From Torreya grandis (lineage: Eukaryota > Streptophyta > Pinopsida > Cupressales > Taxaceae), in contig JARHVA010003168.1 in NCBI GenBank assembly GCA_037957365.1, positions 726,001 to 790,000 of the forward strand: a stretch of 64,000 nucleotides of DNA, in the 5' to 3' direction. The notes beneath the pieces are model-generated. The model had not been told where the DNA came from and searched no databases. It saw nothing but the letters and a program-made list of their open reading frames with translations. Each line of letters starts with the position of its first letter. Position 1 is the stretch's first letter. A program made the position numbers and the translations under genes. Shown here one piece after another: positions 1-10,925 of this stretch.

Positions 1-653
1 CTTGATTTCCTTTGCTTTCCCTTCTCTCTTTGCCTTCCCCTGCTTTCAATACTTAAAGCATTACTTGATATTTCCCTTATGCTTTTCCTGTGAATTTCTT
101 CATTCAAGATTACACTAACAACATCCTCAACTTTCAAGATATTTGAAGCAGATGCAATATTGCTAACTGCCATTACCAAGCTATGCCAGCTTTCAGGTAA
201 AGAGCATAAGATCAAGAGAGCCTTAATTTCATCTTCAAAAACTATTTTGACTAAATTTAACTGATTTACAATTTCATGGAAATCATTAAGATGACTATAT
301 ACAGATCCACCTTCCTGCATTTGCAAACTAAATAATTGCTTCATAAGATATACCTTATTCAAAGCTAAGGGTTTTTCATATAAGTTTGCTAGAGTATCCA
401 TTAACTCTACCATTGTCTTTGCCTATGATAAATTAGAAATCACAGAAGATGCCAGGGTCAATCTTATAGATCCCAGAGCCTTTCTATCAAGAACATTCCA
501 TTCTTCATCTTGCATATCTATGGGCTTGCTTGCAACCCCACCCAATGGTAAAAATAGATCTTTCTGATACATATAATCTTCTATCTGCATCCTCCATAAT
601 TGATAATTCTTTCCATTAAATTTCTCCATTCTTAGTTTACTTTCTTCTGCCAT
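1..653 (-). pseudogene. Copia retrotransposon gag (partial)
   Basis: Read on the minus strand, an ATG at 653-651 opens a Copia-type gag. Its early part carries the KFNGKNYQLWRMQIEDYM block typical of the N-terminal gag domain of plant Copia elements, followed by EEWNVLDRKALGSIRL and, toward position 1, a basic QREKGKQRKSR-like stretch. Gag would form the capsid-like particle. The frame is open apart from one TAG at 425-423, where the family normally has Gln, so one CAG-to-TAG change probably broke it. A longer ORF could start upstream at 710, but the 653 start matches the family and sits about 80 bases inside the PBS. The element continues off the left edge, so pol is not visible. This is among the least decayed coding regions in the window. 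Confidence 0.85.
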
Positions 654-734
654 TGCTTTGCTCCCACTCAAACAGAAACCCCTATGAGTGAACCTGCAAT
701 CAACAAACACTAACCCACTCTACCACTTATTGGT

Positions 735-753
735 GATCCTAGCTCTGATACCA
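735..753 (-). other. Primer-binding site, initiator-tRNA-Met type
   Basis: The minus strand reads TGGTATCAGAGCTAGGATC. Its first 12 bases match the classic plant PBS complementary to the 3' end of initiator tRNA-Met. It lies two bases inside the LTR and just upstream of gag, so it fixes the element's orientation and the inner LTR edge. Confidence 0.9.
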
Positions 754-755
754 GC

Positions 756-1315
756 TGTTAGAAACTTGGAGTACAATTGATTACTTTTGTATAAGCAACT
801 AAACATGGAATTAAACCAAAAGTAATAAGTAACTAGAAATACGAAATAGCAAATAATAGGAGATACAAGAAACAACCAATCTTGTATTAAACTCTTCTAG
901 AATATAATGAAAAAATCTCACTCTTCCACACCTCTTAGGCATACAGTATTTCTCTCAAGAGTTATCTCTCTCAATCAATTACAACCAAATTAATAATTGA
1001 GTTATTATTCCCTAGCTTTAGCTGATCTCCTTGATCTTGCACCTTGCAGATCTAATTGACCTTGCTTACTTGCTTGCTTGGATAATTACAATACATGCCC
1101 CCATGGGTCTCTTAAATAGGATCCAAGCCATACAATAATTATACTTTCCAATTAAAATAATTAGAAACATAGACTCAAGACTAAAATTAGTCTTTACATG
1201 CAAACACTCTGTCCGTCCTAAAATTAGAACAAATTTAATTCTGGAAATGCATGCAAACACACACGCATACACAGGTGACTGATGCCAGTTGCTGTCAGTC
1301 TACATATGACTAACA
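756..1315 (-). mobile_element. 5' LTR of the left-edge Copia element
   Basis: The segment starts TGTTAG at 756 and ends CTAACA at 1315, forming the inverted TG...CA termini expected of an LTR, and abuts the PBS. Length is about 560 bp. The outer end is the less certain one: a degenerate CTGATGYCAG repeat continues across 1315 to about 1390, so the true end could be nearer 1410. Only this LTR is in the window, so no TSD can be tested. Confidence 0.7.
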
Positions 1316-1389
1316 TCCACCGATCCCTGACTGATGTCAGTTAGATCTGCTCCACACCTGACCAATGTCAGCGATACTACTGATGCCAG
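1278..1389. repeat. Degenerate short repeat CTGATGYCAG
   Basis: Four related copies of an 8-10 base motif lie at 1281-1288, 1331-1340, 1361-1371 and 1381-1389 (GATGCCAG, CTGATGTCAG, ACCAATGTCAG, TGATGCCAG), straddling the assigned LTR end. I see no coding potential in 1316-1416. Confidence 0.5.
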
Positions 1390-1416
1390 CGACTGTGTTA
1401 GTCTAGCAACCTTTAC

Positions 1417-1898
1417 ATGAACTCAACAGTGAAGCTTTTAGCTCCACAACTTAACAACATGATAGGAGGAAAAACTAATTTCATCTCATTAAAGAATAAT
1501 TCTTTAGGAATAGTGAGGTTTGTAGATAACACAACTACCAATATATTTGGCAAAGTCTTGAGTTTGGACAATGGGAAGACCAAGACACAAAATGTGTTGT
1601 ATGTGGAAGGTTTAAAACATAACCTACTTAGTGTAAGTCAAATGTTAAATCAAGGACACACTCTAACCATTCATAAAAAAGGGTGTGAGATAAGGAGTGC
1701 CAAATTAGGAAGGCTAATTACCAATGCTAAGAGGACTAAAAATAATCTATATGTTTTAAATGAGATAAGGAAGAAGTGATGCTTTATGAGCAATATAAAT
1801 TAAATTTTTCTATGGAAAAGAAGGTTAGGTCACCTAAACATTAAAAATATAGTCAATATTAACAATAATAAGTCTATGAATAACATGCTTAAGATCAC
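1417..1898 (+). pseudogene. Copia pol copy A, protease to pre-integrase part
   Basis: The frame from 1417 to 1779 matches the Copia region between protease and integrase: TNFISLKNNSLGIVRF, DNGKTKTQNVLYVEGLKHNL and LLSVSQM are familiar blocks, and KRTKNNLYVLNEI leads to the pre-integrase zinc domain. After a stop near 1777 the zinc domain continues in decayed form (LGHLNIKN-like). The usual protease catalytic triplet and its flank (the DSGCSRHMTG region) are degraded, leaving only something like HMTG just before 1470. The same sequence occurs at 19085-19500 (copy B). The frame is cut at 1898 by the retroposed insert and resumes at 2855. Confidence 0.85.
1882..1898. repeat. Left 17-bp target-site duplication
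   Basis: AACATGCTTAAGATCAC here recurs exactly at 2855-2871. The interrupted Copia frame reads through if one copy and everything between are removed, so this is a target-site duplication. Confidence 0.9.
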
Positions 1899-2540
1899 AT
1901 GGTTTTGGCTTCTACTCCTACCATGGAGACTGGGGGACAAGAAAAGGAGGACCCTGTTTAGTATGAAGACCCTGTTGAGACTAGAGAGGAGGAACTGATG
2001 GATAGGGATGAAAAAATTGAAAAGGTTGATTCCCCTTCACATGAGATTGCAGAAGACATTTGTGACTCTCTGCAGAGGGAAACCAAGCTTTCCTTCCTGC
2101 ATTCTGCCAAGTTCAATGCCAATTCTATTCTCCAAGTTGATTCTTGGATTTACAATGAAATAATGGGGCTGAAGAAGAAAATGGAAACAATGTAACACAA
2201 TCAAGATGTTGATTAGGCCATAATTAACCACTTAGAGGTTCAAATGAGAGATATCCCAAAAAAGAAAAAACTTAAAGATTATGAGCATAATCTTAGAATG
2301 CTCATCAAGGAAAGTGGAACAAAGATGGAGCAGGTAACATCAAGCATCTGTGCTACTGCACCTAGCCTTGGTAAAAGAGTAAATGAAGAAAAAATATCCT
2401 CAGAGGGCCCAAGTAAGAGGACAAGGCAGAGTTTGAGGAAGAAATCCTTGCAAGCTACTACTACTTCGGCTGCTAACTCCATCCAGGATACTCCTACGAT
2501 TGGGAAGGAGGCTGTCAAGATGATCATGGAATTGCAATAG
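1899..2540 (+). pseudogene. ORF1-like protein of the retroposed insert
   Basis: One frame runs from an ATG exactly at the first base after the duplication to a TAG at 2538-2540, about 213 codons, with three internal stops (about 1959, 2193 and 2211) that fall where Gln codons would sit after a C-to-T change. The product is acidic and hydrophilic at the start (EKEDPV, EDPVETREEELMDRDEKI), helical in the middle (SWIYNEIMGLKKKMETM, LEVQMRDIPKKKKLKDYEH) and basic near the end (GPSKRTRQSLRKKS). A charged coiled-coil protein with a basic tail would suit a nucleic-acid-binding LINE ORF1, but I recognise no specific domain. Function is unassigned. Confidence 0.5.
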
Positions 2541-2854
2541 AAGCCTAGGGTCTTCTTTGTTGGTTTTGTTCCTATTCAGGTCCTTATTTCTGGTTGTTGT
2601 AATTAGTTCTTGTTTTTGGTCCTATTTCTTGGTTTTTGGTCTAAAAATTTATTTGAGGTTACAGGTCCTTGTAAAACTTGGGTACTTTTATTGGACTATG
2701 TTTGTGGTTTCAGGTCCCTGTAAAACCTAATTTTGATGTTGCTCTTTAGTAGGTTTGAGGACTACTTTTCCTGGTGGTTATTAATGCTTTATATTTTTTG
2801 ATTATGTTAAAGGGTTTCGAGGTCCCTTCAAAACTTGCTTTTACCATAATCTAA
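1899..2854 (+). mobile_element. Retroposed (LINE-like) insertion in Copia copy A
   Basis: A 956-bp insert is bounded by perfect 17-bp direct repeats. That length is typical of target-primed reverse transcription (LINEs and the sequences they mobilise) and unlike the 5-bp duplications of LTR elements. It has a 5' reading frame (1899-2540) and a 3' non-coding part that contains GGTCCYTGTAAAACYT-like motifs three times (about 2661, 2713 and 2818). There is no long poly(A); the right edge reads ATAATCTAA. No reverse transcriptase is encoded, so it is either an internally deleted LINE keeping ORF1 plus 3' UTR, or a non-autonomous passenger. Copy B has the uninterrupted empty site near 19500. Confidence 0.8.
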
Positions 2855-2871
2855 AACATGCTTAAGATCAC
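2855..2871. repeat. Right 17-bp target-site duplication
   Basis: Exact second copy of AACATGCTTAAGATCAC. The Copia integrase frame resumes here. Confidence 0.9.
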
Positions 2872-4899
2872 CAAAACTACAAACATACTTTGAAGGGCAT
2901 GTTAACATGATAAAAAAATAGAATAAGGTTCAAGTCTAAGGAGTAATCTACTATAAGACCCTTGTATTTAATACACACTAATCTCTATGGGCCTAAAATA
3001 ATTAAAATCACTTAATGAGATAGATAATTCATGTTACTCATAAATTATTACACAAGAATGACTTGGGTTGCATTCTTGAAAGTAAAGTAATAAGCTCTTG
3101 ACAAGTTCAATGAATTCAAGGCTCTTGTTGAGAATGAGAAGAATGGGAAGATAAAGTGCCTAAGATATGATATAAGAGGAGAGTTTTTCTCCTATGATTT
3201 TTATGACATCTATGGGGTTCATGGAATAAGGAGATAATTATCAATAACTAAGATACCTTAGTAGAATGGGGTAGTGGAAAGGAAGGATAAGACAATTCAA
3301 GAGATGGATATAGCTATGCTAAATGATTCTATATTATCAAATGGATATTGGAGAGAGGTAATAAGCACTATAGTCTACATTTTGAAAAGAGGATAGATAA
3401 GGACTAATGGTAAATTGAATCCTTATTAACTATGGAAGGGTAAACTTGTCAATGTAGAACATTGTAGAGTGTTTGGGAGAAAATGTTTCATCAAAAGAGA
3501 TGATGAAGACTTGAGAAATTTTGATTCCAGATATGATGAAGGTATATTCGTAGGATACTCATCAATGATATTAGCCTATAGATGTTATAACAAGAGGCTA
3601 CACAAGATAGTGGAAAAAACCAATGTGAAGATTCATGAGATAAGGAAATCACACTCACAATCAAAGGACACTTTAGAGAATCTAGACTTAAATAGTGAAG
3701 AGGAGACTATATAGGTTGATGAGGAATAAGAAGTTTAAGAGAGAGAGGACTCAAAAGGACTCTCAAGATATATTCAAAGAGATCACTCTGAATCTAAAAT
3801 CATTAGCAATAATAATTTAGGTATGCAAATAAGGAGAAGAATGGTAAGTAATATAAATCAAGATAATTTTGCTATATTACCCAATATTGAACATAATAAT
3901 ATTATAAAATCAAGAAAAGAGAAATTTTGGATAGGTAATATGAATGAGTTAGACCAAATAGATAAGAATGGGACTTGGGAATTAGTTCCTAGGCCTAAAT
4001 ACAAGAATTCCATTGACATAAAATTTGTGTTTACAAATAAGTTAAATGAAGATGGAGAAGTCACTAGGAACAAGGATAGATGTGTATGCAAGGGATATTC
4101 ACAAGCTGAGTGGGTAGAATTTGAGGATACCTTTTCACTAGTAGAAATATTAAATTCCATCAGATTGTTTTTATCATATGCAAGATTAAAAGGGTTTAAG
4201 GTATACTAGATGATGTCAAATCTACCTTTTTGAATGGGAATTTGGAAGAGGAAGTGTACATTGAGCAACCTGAGGGGTTGCCACTATCAGATGATAAATA
4301 TTATGTTTGTAGATTGAAAAAAGGCTATGGTCTAAAGCAATATTCTAGAGTTTGGTATGCTAAGTTGGATAGGTATCTATTAGATCAAGGATTCAAAAGA
4401 GGGTTTCATATAGTAATCTATAAATCAAGATAGAAGATGACCATCAGTTGATATTAGTTATCTATGTGGATGACATCATCTTTGTTGGAAAAAATGAGAA
4501 CGTGATGAAGGAATTTACATAGGTGATGAATAAATAGTTTGATATGTTCATGCTAGGACAAATATCATTATTTATTGGGTTACAAATAACTTAATCTGAA
4601 AATGGTATATTCATCTCACAAGCCAAGTACATAAGAGCGATTTTGAAGAAGTTTGAGATGGAAGATTGTAAGAAAGTTAGTACACACATGATCATAGGGT
4701 GTAATTTTAGCAAGGAATATGAGTACTCAAAGGTCAATCAAACATCATATAGGTCAATGATTGGAATTTTTTTATACACCACTACCTATAAACCTGACAT
4801 CATGTAAGTAGTGGTTTTGTGGGAAGGTTTCAAGTGGATCCAAAGGAGAATAATATGAAAAAAGTCAAAATGATACTCATGTATCTCAATGGGACTATG

Positions 4900-4904
4900 G
4901 AGTA
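4900..4904. repeat. Left flank GAGTA of the inner element, copy A
   Basis: The five bases before the inner LTR are GAGTA, the same pentamer that flanks the far side of the inner element in copy B (30996-31000). Copy A has lost its right side, so this is half of the shared duplication. Confidence 0.6.
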
Positions 4905-7900
4905 TGATTTAAATACATCTACTAAGAGGGGGTGGGTGAATTAGTTCCCTTAAAACAATCATTCAATTTCACTTATCATTCATGAAGCATTCATTCACAT
5001 GCATACATTAACCAATTTATAAATAAGCATATACAAAAGCATTCAACATAAGAACATAAGAGATATGTGGGAAACCCCCATGGGGAATAAAACCCTTTGA
5101 AACACATCTTGGAATACAATCCTATAAGTAATGAATCAATGTTTGCCGAGGTAATAACCCCTCATGACTCAAACACCAACTTAAATAGTCCTTTAGCAAG
5201 CACCAACCCCCTAGGTAACTCAATTCCAACTAAAATACTTGGAATATTTGATCACCTCTGGACACATATTTTTCACTCAACTGATGATGATTCCTATTTT
5301 TTTCTCTTCAAACTCTTATATCTCTCTTAAATATCTTATTATGCCTCTTCACTCAACTAACCCTTTTCTTGGCATAATTAGATCATATGACCTTGTTAAA
5401 AATCAATATAATAATTGTTATAAATTAATGACATGGTAAACAAACCTATCTTATGGTATTCAATCCCTCTGCCTAGTTTCCAAATTTCTATTTTATTTGC
5501 TCATTTCCTCAATATTCTAACTAGTCAAATTAGGCCTATTAGACCTTATTTTTATACTTGATTCTTGCTCTCGCCCATATTGATTGGACACAAACCTATC
5601 CATACTTTAATAACTATTTAAATATATCAATAAAAAAATTTCAAAATTTAAACACCCACTACATAGGTTGGTCATGACTCATAAAGACAATAACCACCAT
5701 TACGCTTAATAGGGACCTAATGCAATTAGGCCTTATCAAAGCACACATTTCATCTTGACCACCTTGGAACATATTAAGCCTCCAAAAATGGATGAAAAAA
5801 TTCACACATGATTCAATTATACACCTTATAATCTCACCTTAGGTACCCAACACTATTTATCTCATTTTACTCCTTGAACGACACCATTAGGCCTACTCAT
5901 AATTAGCCCTTCTCATTGCCAAAAAGTTTGTCTTAAATATATGAAGAATGCATTTAATTTTGACACATAACCATATTTAAAAATAAAATGGATATAACCT
6001 ACATTACCTAAGGTTCATCACCAAGTATATTATATTTCACCACATAGGGCAAAAGATCTCAAACTAATCATTTCCATATGCTCACTTAGAACTTGCCAAT
6101 AAGCCTCAAAACCTAGTCAGGAGCCTTTGAATTTTCACACTTTAATAAGAATTTATAATAAATAAAAATTTATAAAAATTATCCCATGATAATTTTATAA
6201 CAAATTAATATGCATTGTATTCTTTAACTCTTTGTGTAATGACTTAGGAACACCAATCTCACTTACATATAGAAAATTGCCTATAGCTCCAAAAACATAG
6301 TCATGGAAACCAAGACTTATAACACCTATGTGAACACTTTTATGAAATTAAAATTGGTTTATATGATCCTTAATAATACTTATACAATATTTAAATAAAT
6401 ATATTACAAGGTTCAATATCAATAGTGGTCATATAGACCAATTTCATGTCTTCACCCTACACAAACCTCACTATGTTAGATAGGTCACTTTAAGAGCAAC
6501 TTTATTAAAGTATATGGTAATATATAAATATTATATTAAAATGGGATATGTGATACTTTTATTTAAAAATAACCCCATACATTTGGAACCATCCCTAATC
6601 TCATTCTCACTGCGGCCTAGTTTTCTCATTATCTTCCTCATTAGGCCTTTTTAATGATAGGCCAATTTCCATGACTAATTTAACATATTAAAATTTTTTA
6701 ACCTACTAAAAAACTTAAATTATAATAAAATAAAAGTCTCACACATTATCCTCTAATAAATTTCATGCGTTGACCTAGTTAAACCTACTTACTACATCAA
6801 AAATCTAAGAAACAAGGGGTTTCATGTAGCTTCTACTCACTCTTCTAATAAACCAATACCACCAAGAGGTACCTAGGAGAGTTTAATACAACATAAAATC
6901 ATCATAATAGGTCACCCAAACCATTATAATCAATTTTTAAACATATCTTTGATATCAAGGCACTATTAGGGTTTTAGAGAGGGTTTAGACTGTCTTTTAT
7001 TCTTAATAATCATTCATAAAGATTAGGCCCTCAACCTAAAAAAAAATGTTTGGATATTTAAGATATGACCATTAAAAAACTACCATAAACTAATTTGATC
7101 CTAATTCAAAGTTTTCACATGCCAATGAACATAAGAAAGTCCTTCTTAGGTCTACAATACCTCATTCTATGTAAATAGAAAACTTCAAAACCATATTTTC
7201 ATGCTTTCTCCTTTAGTATTTGACCTCAACCTTGAACACACCTTAAAATCAATTTTAAAACTATAAAAAATTCATACTCATATCATATGAACTCATACCA
7301 TACTTAACCACTTCCACACATCTTCTTACAAGCCTCAATCTACTCACCTAACTATGCTACCAAGCTTATGCTTTCTCACTAAGTCTCTTAATGCAATGAC
7401 TAAGTCTCAAAACTAATCTTAGAACTATTATGAAGGATTATTTGCATCATTATCATTCTTAAAAAACTTTATACACTCTCTCTCATGCATATATTGACAT
7501 AATTCAATAAGCTTCATTGTGATTTATGCATACACCTTCTCACATGGATATACTAGGCTTCTCAAGACACCTAGTACTCAAATATTTGAACTCAAACAAG
7601 ATAAAACTCAATGATATCAGCCAAAAATATTCTTCAATTAGGATTATTTGAATATAAGACTAATCTCAATAAGCTCATGATATTTTCACACCATAACATT
7701 ATGCCAAAACCTCATACAAAACTCAAAAATTGCTAAGCCATGCTCATGATATGAAAATGCTCCTCAAAACTAGTGCTCAACAATATGATTACCTTGTATA
7801 TTAATCTTGAACTTGACATGTAATCAACCTCAATATAATTACTAGGTTTCCTTAAAATCATCTCTCAATAGAGAGACAATAGGTTACCTTCAAAATTTCT

Positions 7901-8033
7901 CTTGTCATAAGACTCCTTGTCACATACCACTTCACCATGCACGATATCAACTTTTAACAGTGACATTAATGACATCCATCATAATTTTGACATCAATGAC
8001 AACATTTTATGCCATAAAACCAATAATCCAATA
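4905..8033 (-). mobile_element. 3' LTR of gag-only element, copy A
   Basis: About 3.1 kb. It starts TGATTT followed by a CTACTAAGAGGGGGTGGG-type edge and ends near CCAATA at 8033, just before a pyrimidine run (purine on the minus strand) that serves as the polypurine tract. It is colinear with 21554-24848, 27671-30995 and the truncated 10926-12071. Recurrent landmarks are GCACCAACCCC blocks near 5200, TTAGGCCTATTAGACC near 5530, and TTAGGGTTTTAGAGAGGG near 6966. Short ORFs inside it are not shared between copies and are not genes. Confidence 0.8.
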
Positions 8034-8390
8034 ATCTCCCCATTTATCATTGAAGGAAAACACTTAAACAAAGTTGATCATTCTCATCTCCCCAAGATGG
8101 ATCTCTTTATATTGACCTTTCTCCTAAACTAGAACTTTCTCTCCCTTTGACGTTAATGACAAAGGTTCATCTCTTGAGAAATATCAAATCCTTGGACTTG
8201 GAACAACACACCTTTTATCTCCAAACATAATCCAAATAATCTCCCCCTTTATCATTGAAAGAAAACACTTAAACAAAGTTGATCATTCTCATCTCCCCAA
8301 GATGGATCTCTTTAGACTTACCTTTCTCCTAAACTAGAATCCTTGGACTTGGAACAACACACCTTTTCTCTCCAAACATGATCATTCTCT
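8030..8390. repeat. Imperfect 205-bp tandem duplication beside the LTR
   Basis: The block beginning AATAATCTCCCC at 8030 recurs at 8235, followed in both by the TTATCATTGAA, AAACAAAGTTGATCATTC and TCTCCCCAAGATGGATCTC landmarks. The second unit lacks an internal piece. Copy B has only one unit here (24846 onward), so the duplication arose in copy A after the copies separated. It duplicates the tract next to the LTR. Confidence 0.75.
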
Positions 8391-8899
8391 TTCTCTTTAT
8401 CAACAACTCAATGTAGATCAAGGTTACAACCAACTGACTTTGTGAACCTATTGATCTTTCAAACAAGATCATGAATGTGACTTGGTTTGATCAAGTCATC
8501 AGATAAATATTTTGTAACACATATATTGCAATAACACCTCCAATAGACTATTGAATAAAATTTAGAACTAAAAAAAAGAATAAAAATCTCCCCCTTAGAC
8601 CAAGCATCTTTCACACTTCTTCTCACTAGTTGAGTGCCTCCATGAATCCTAATGGGGTCACCTCTTCTTTATTGGGTACTAAAGTAACATAAACTTAGGA
8701 GATTCACAGATCTCCATTTCCTTACTAGACTAAAATTTATTCATAATATTTTTAGGCTCAAATTATTCAATCTTTGTTTAAATAATATTTTTACTTGGTA
8801 TATTTGTCTTAACTTCTTCATCCATAATTTGATCTAATAGGGATAATTATTGTCACTCCTTTACATGTAAACTATACTCCATAATGGAAAGTAGTCCAC

Positions 8900-10859
8900 T
8901 TGTACTTTCATACTAATAATCATTAAAATTAGATACCTTTTGTCTCCATTCACTATTTTATCTTCTTTCTTACACTCTAGGGGCCTCAATCTTCTTATTT
9001 TGACTTGAGAATATATGCTTACAAAAATTTGCAATATGACTAGCCTTTTGATAACTGAAACACATTATTCTTTATGATGGAAACAAACCATTACCAATAC
9101 CTCTTGACTGATGATTATCATCATATTCATTCTTGGAGGGTCTTCTAAAATGCCTTTCTCTATGACCAAATTTGGTTACATCAATAATACTAACCATAGA
9201 AGGGATTAACATACTTTATAGTATTAGGTTGACCAATAGGATTAGTCTTAATTCAACCAATATCATAATTCCTTGATTGACCATTGGATTTTTTGATCAT
9301 ATTAGTGTTATTCTTTTGGTCTCTATTAAAACCAAGCCCTATTTTGTCATTAGGAGTCTTTTAACTACTCAAGATGTTATCTAGTTCATTGACACTCTTT
9401 TTAAACTTCACAAAGGAATTTACCTTACTTGATTGATGATTCAACTTAGCACTTAAGGAATACAATTAATTTACATACCTTTCACATTCTTCTTCTTTAT
9501 CCTTTAGGCTTGCAATCACAATCTCTATTTGAGTCTCCACTTGTTTGACTATTTCCTCTTATTCCTTGGAGTTGTTGCTAAGTCTAAATTCAAACAAATT
9601 AATTTTCTCCTCATATTCTTTGACAATATACCTCATCACCTTATTATTATTCTTCACCATATTCAATTCTTCTATAGCATTCATCAACTCATCCTTAAGG
9701 TCTACCTCATTTTCTTCTTCATCTAAATCACCAATAGTACCTCCAAACCACATGGACTCTTCTTGATTTGAATAGTTTACTTCCTCAGCCATGAAGAGAA
9801 ATTCATTCACAACATGACCATCACCTTAATTTACAATATTAGAATAACTTCTCAATCTCATTAGATGAGATACAATCTTCCTTGGTTTAAAATTTTCTTT
9901 TGCTCTTGAAAAACTTCTTCTAATCATCATACTTTATGAAGCTTTTCTATCTCTTATCAAACCTATAGGAATTATTATAATAATCATGACCTTTATCATG
10001 CTCCTCATCATCCTTTGCCTTATGATTATGAGGGAACTTATTATCAAAGTATCCAATGTCTCCACTATTGAAGCATTTAAAGAGTAACTTACCCTTATAT
10101 TTACTTGAACACATTTTCAATTTTCTTACAAAAATAACTATTAACTCAATATTATAATCATCATTATATTTAACCTTATTACCTTGTGTATTATTATCCT
10201 TTGTATTCATTTCTACCTTGAATGCAACTTATTTTTTATATGTCTTCCTTCACTTATCCTCATCTCATAGGCTGTTAGGGTGCCATGAACTCCATCCATC
10301 TCTACCTTGTTTAGATCTTACATCTCTTCAATAGTAGATACTTTAGAATCAAACTTAGGAGTTTGAGGTCTATAAACATTTTAAACAATAATAGATTCTT
10401 TTAATTCTTTACATAGGCCTCTTATGACGTTTACCACTTCATCGACCATCAATAATTAGGTTGCAATGTATCGTATTCACTCATCCTTAGGATCTCAAAC
10501 TGTCTTCTATGGGTTTTCAACTTGGCCAACTTGATCTTGTAGTCTCCCTCATGGATAATATTCAAAAATTTACCAAATTTATTTAGCAGATGTACAATGC
10601 ATTACCTTCACAAGTTTTTTTGCTGATAGACAACACATAATACCATTCGTTGCTTTTGAATTATTATCACTAGCCTTCTTACCTATTGCATCTATAGGGG
10701 AATAGAGGGTGCATTATATCCATCCAAAACTAATTTCTAAACATAATGACATTGAGACATAAAATATTTTCACATCATGACACTCCATAAATCATAATTA
10801 GATTATTTGAACAATGGAGCCTTACTTTTAAAAAAAACACCTTGTGCTTAACTAGCCAT
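8900..10859 (-). pseudogene. Copia gag of the gag-only element, copy A
   Basis: Minus-strand gag beginning with ATG at 10859 (MAS start, as in copy B). Two stretches stay open: 10210-9947 with the zinc-knuckle region (KGKLLFKCFNSGDIGYFDNK), where the second Cys, the His and the last Cys of CX2CX4HX4C are replaced by Ser, Tyr and Phe; and 9810-9559, a charged coiled-coil part (LFMAEEVNYSNQEES, DELMNAIEELNMVKNNN). Further CCHC relics lie toward 9170-9010. Full-length gag of this family has this layout, so the gag itself is complete though dead. Nothing resembling pol follows before the LTR. The PBS to its right (about 10905-10920) is badly degraded. Confidence 0.8.
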
Positions 10860-10925
10860 ATTTGCTTGCTTAGGTTATCCTTTAGGCTATTAGGGATATT
10901 TAAAAGGACCTGATATAATAATTTT

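Larger units (their letters stand above)
2855..4904 (+). pseudogene. Copia pol copy A, integrase, RT and start of RNase H
   Basis: Domains in order: integrase core from about 2900 to 3420, heavily stopped but colinear with copy B; the conserved region after the core at 3469-3714 (FGRKCFIKRDDEDLRNFDSRYDEGIFVGYSS, given here only in parts: FGRKCFIKRDDEDL, FDSRYDEGIFVGYSS); RT from about 3930 (NGTWELVPRP, FVFTNKLNEDGEVTRNK, VCKGYSQ), the strand with FLNGNLEEEVYIEQPEG at 4230, and an intact YVDDIIF catalytic box near 4460-4480; RNase H then begins and is cut at 4904 inside its MEYGLWYP-type start. Frameshifts and stops break every domain. The minus-strand gag-only element is inserted at 4905 with flank GAGTA. 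Confidence 0.88.

Noticed and set aside
4905..8033. Several short ORFs in the long LTR as possible host genes
   Set aside because: They are not shared in frame among the four aligned LTR copies and resemble no protein family.
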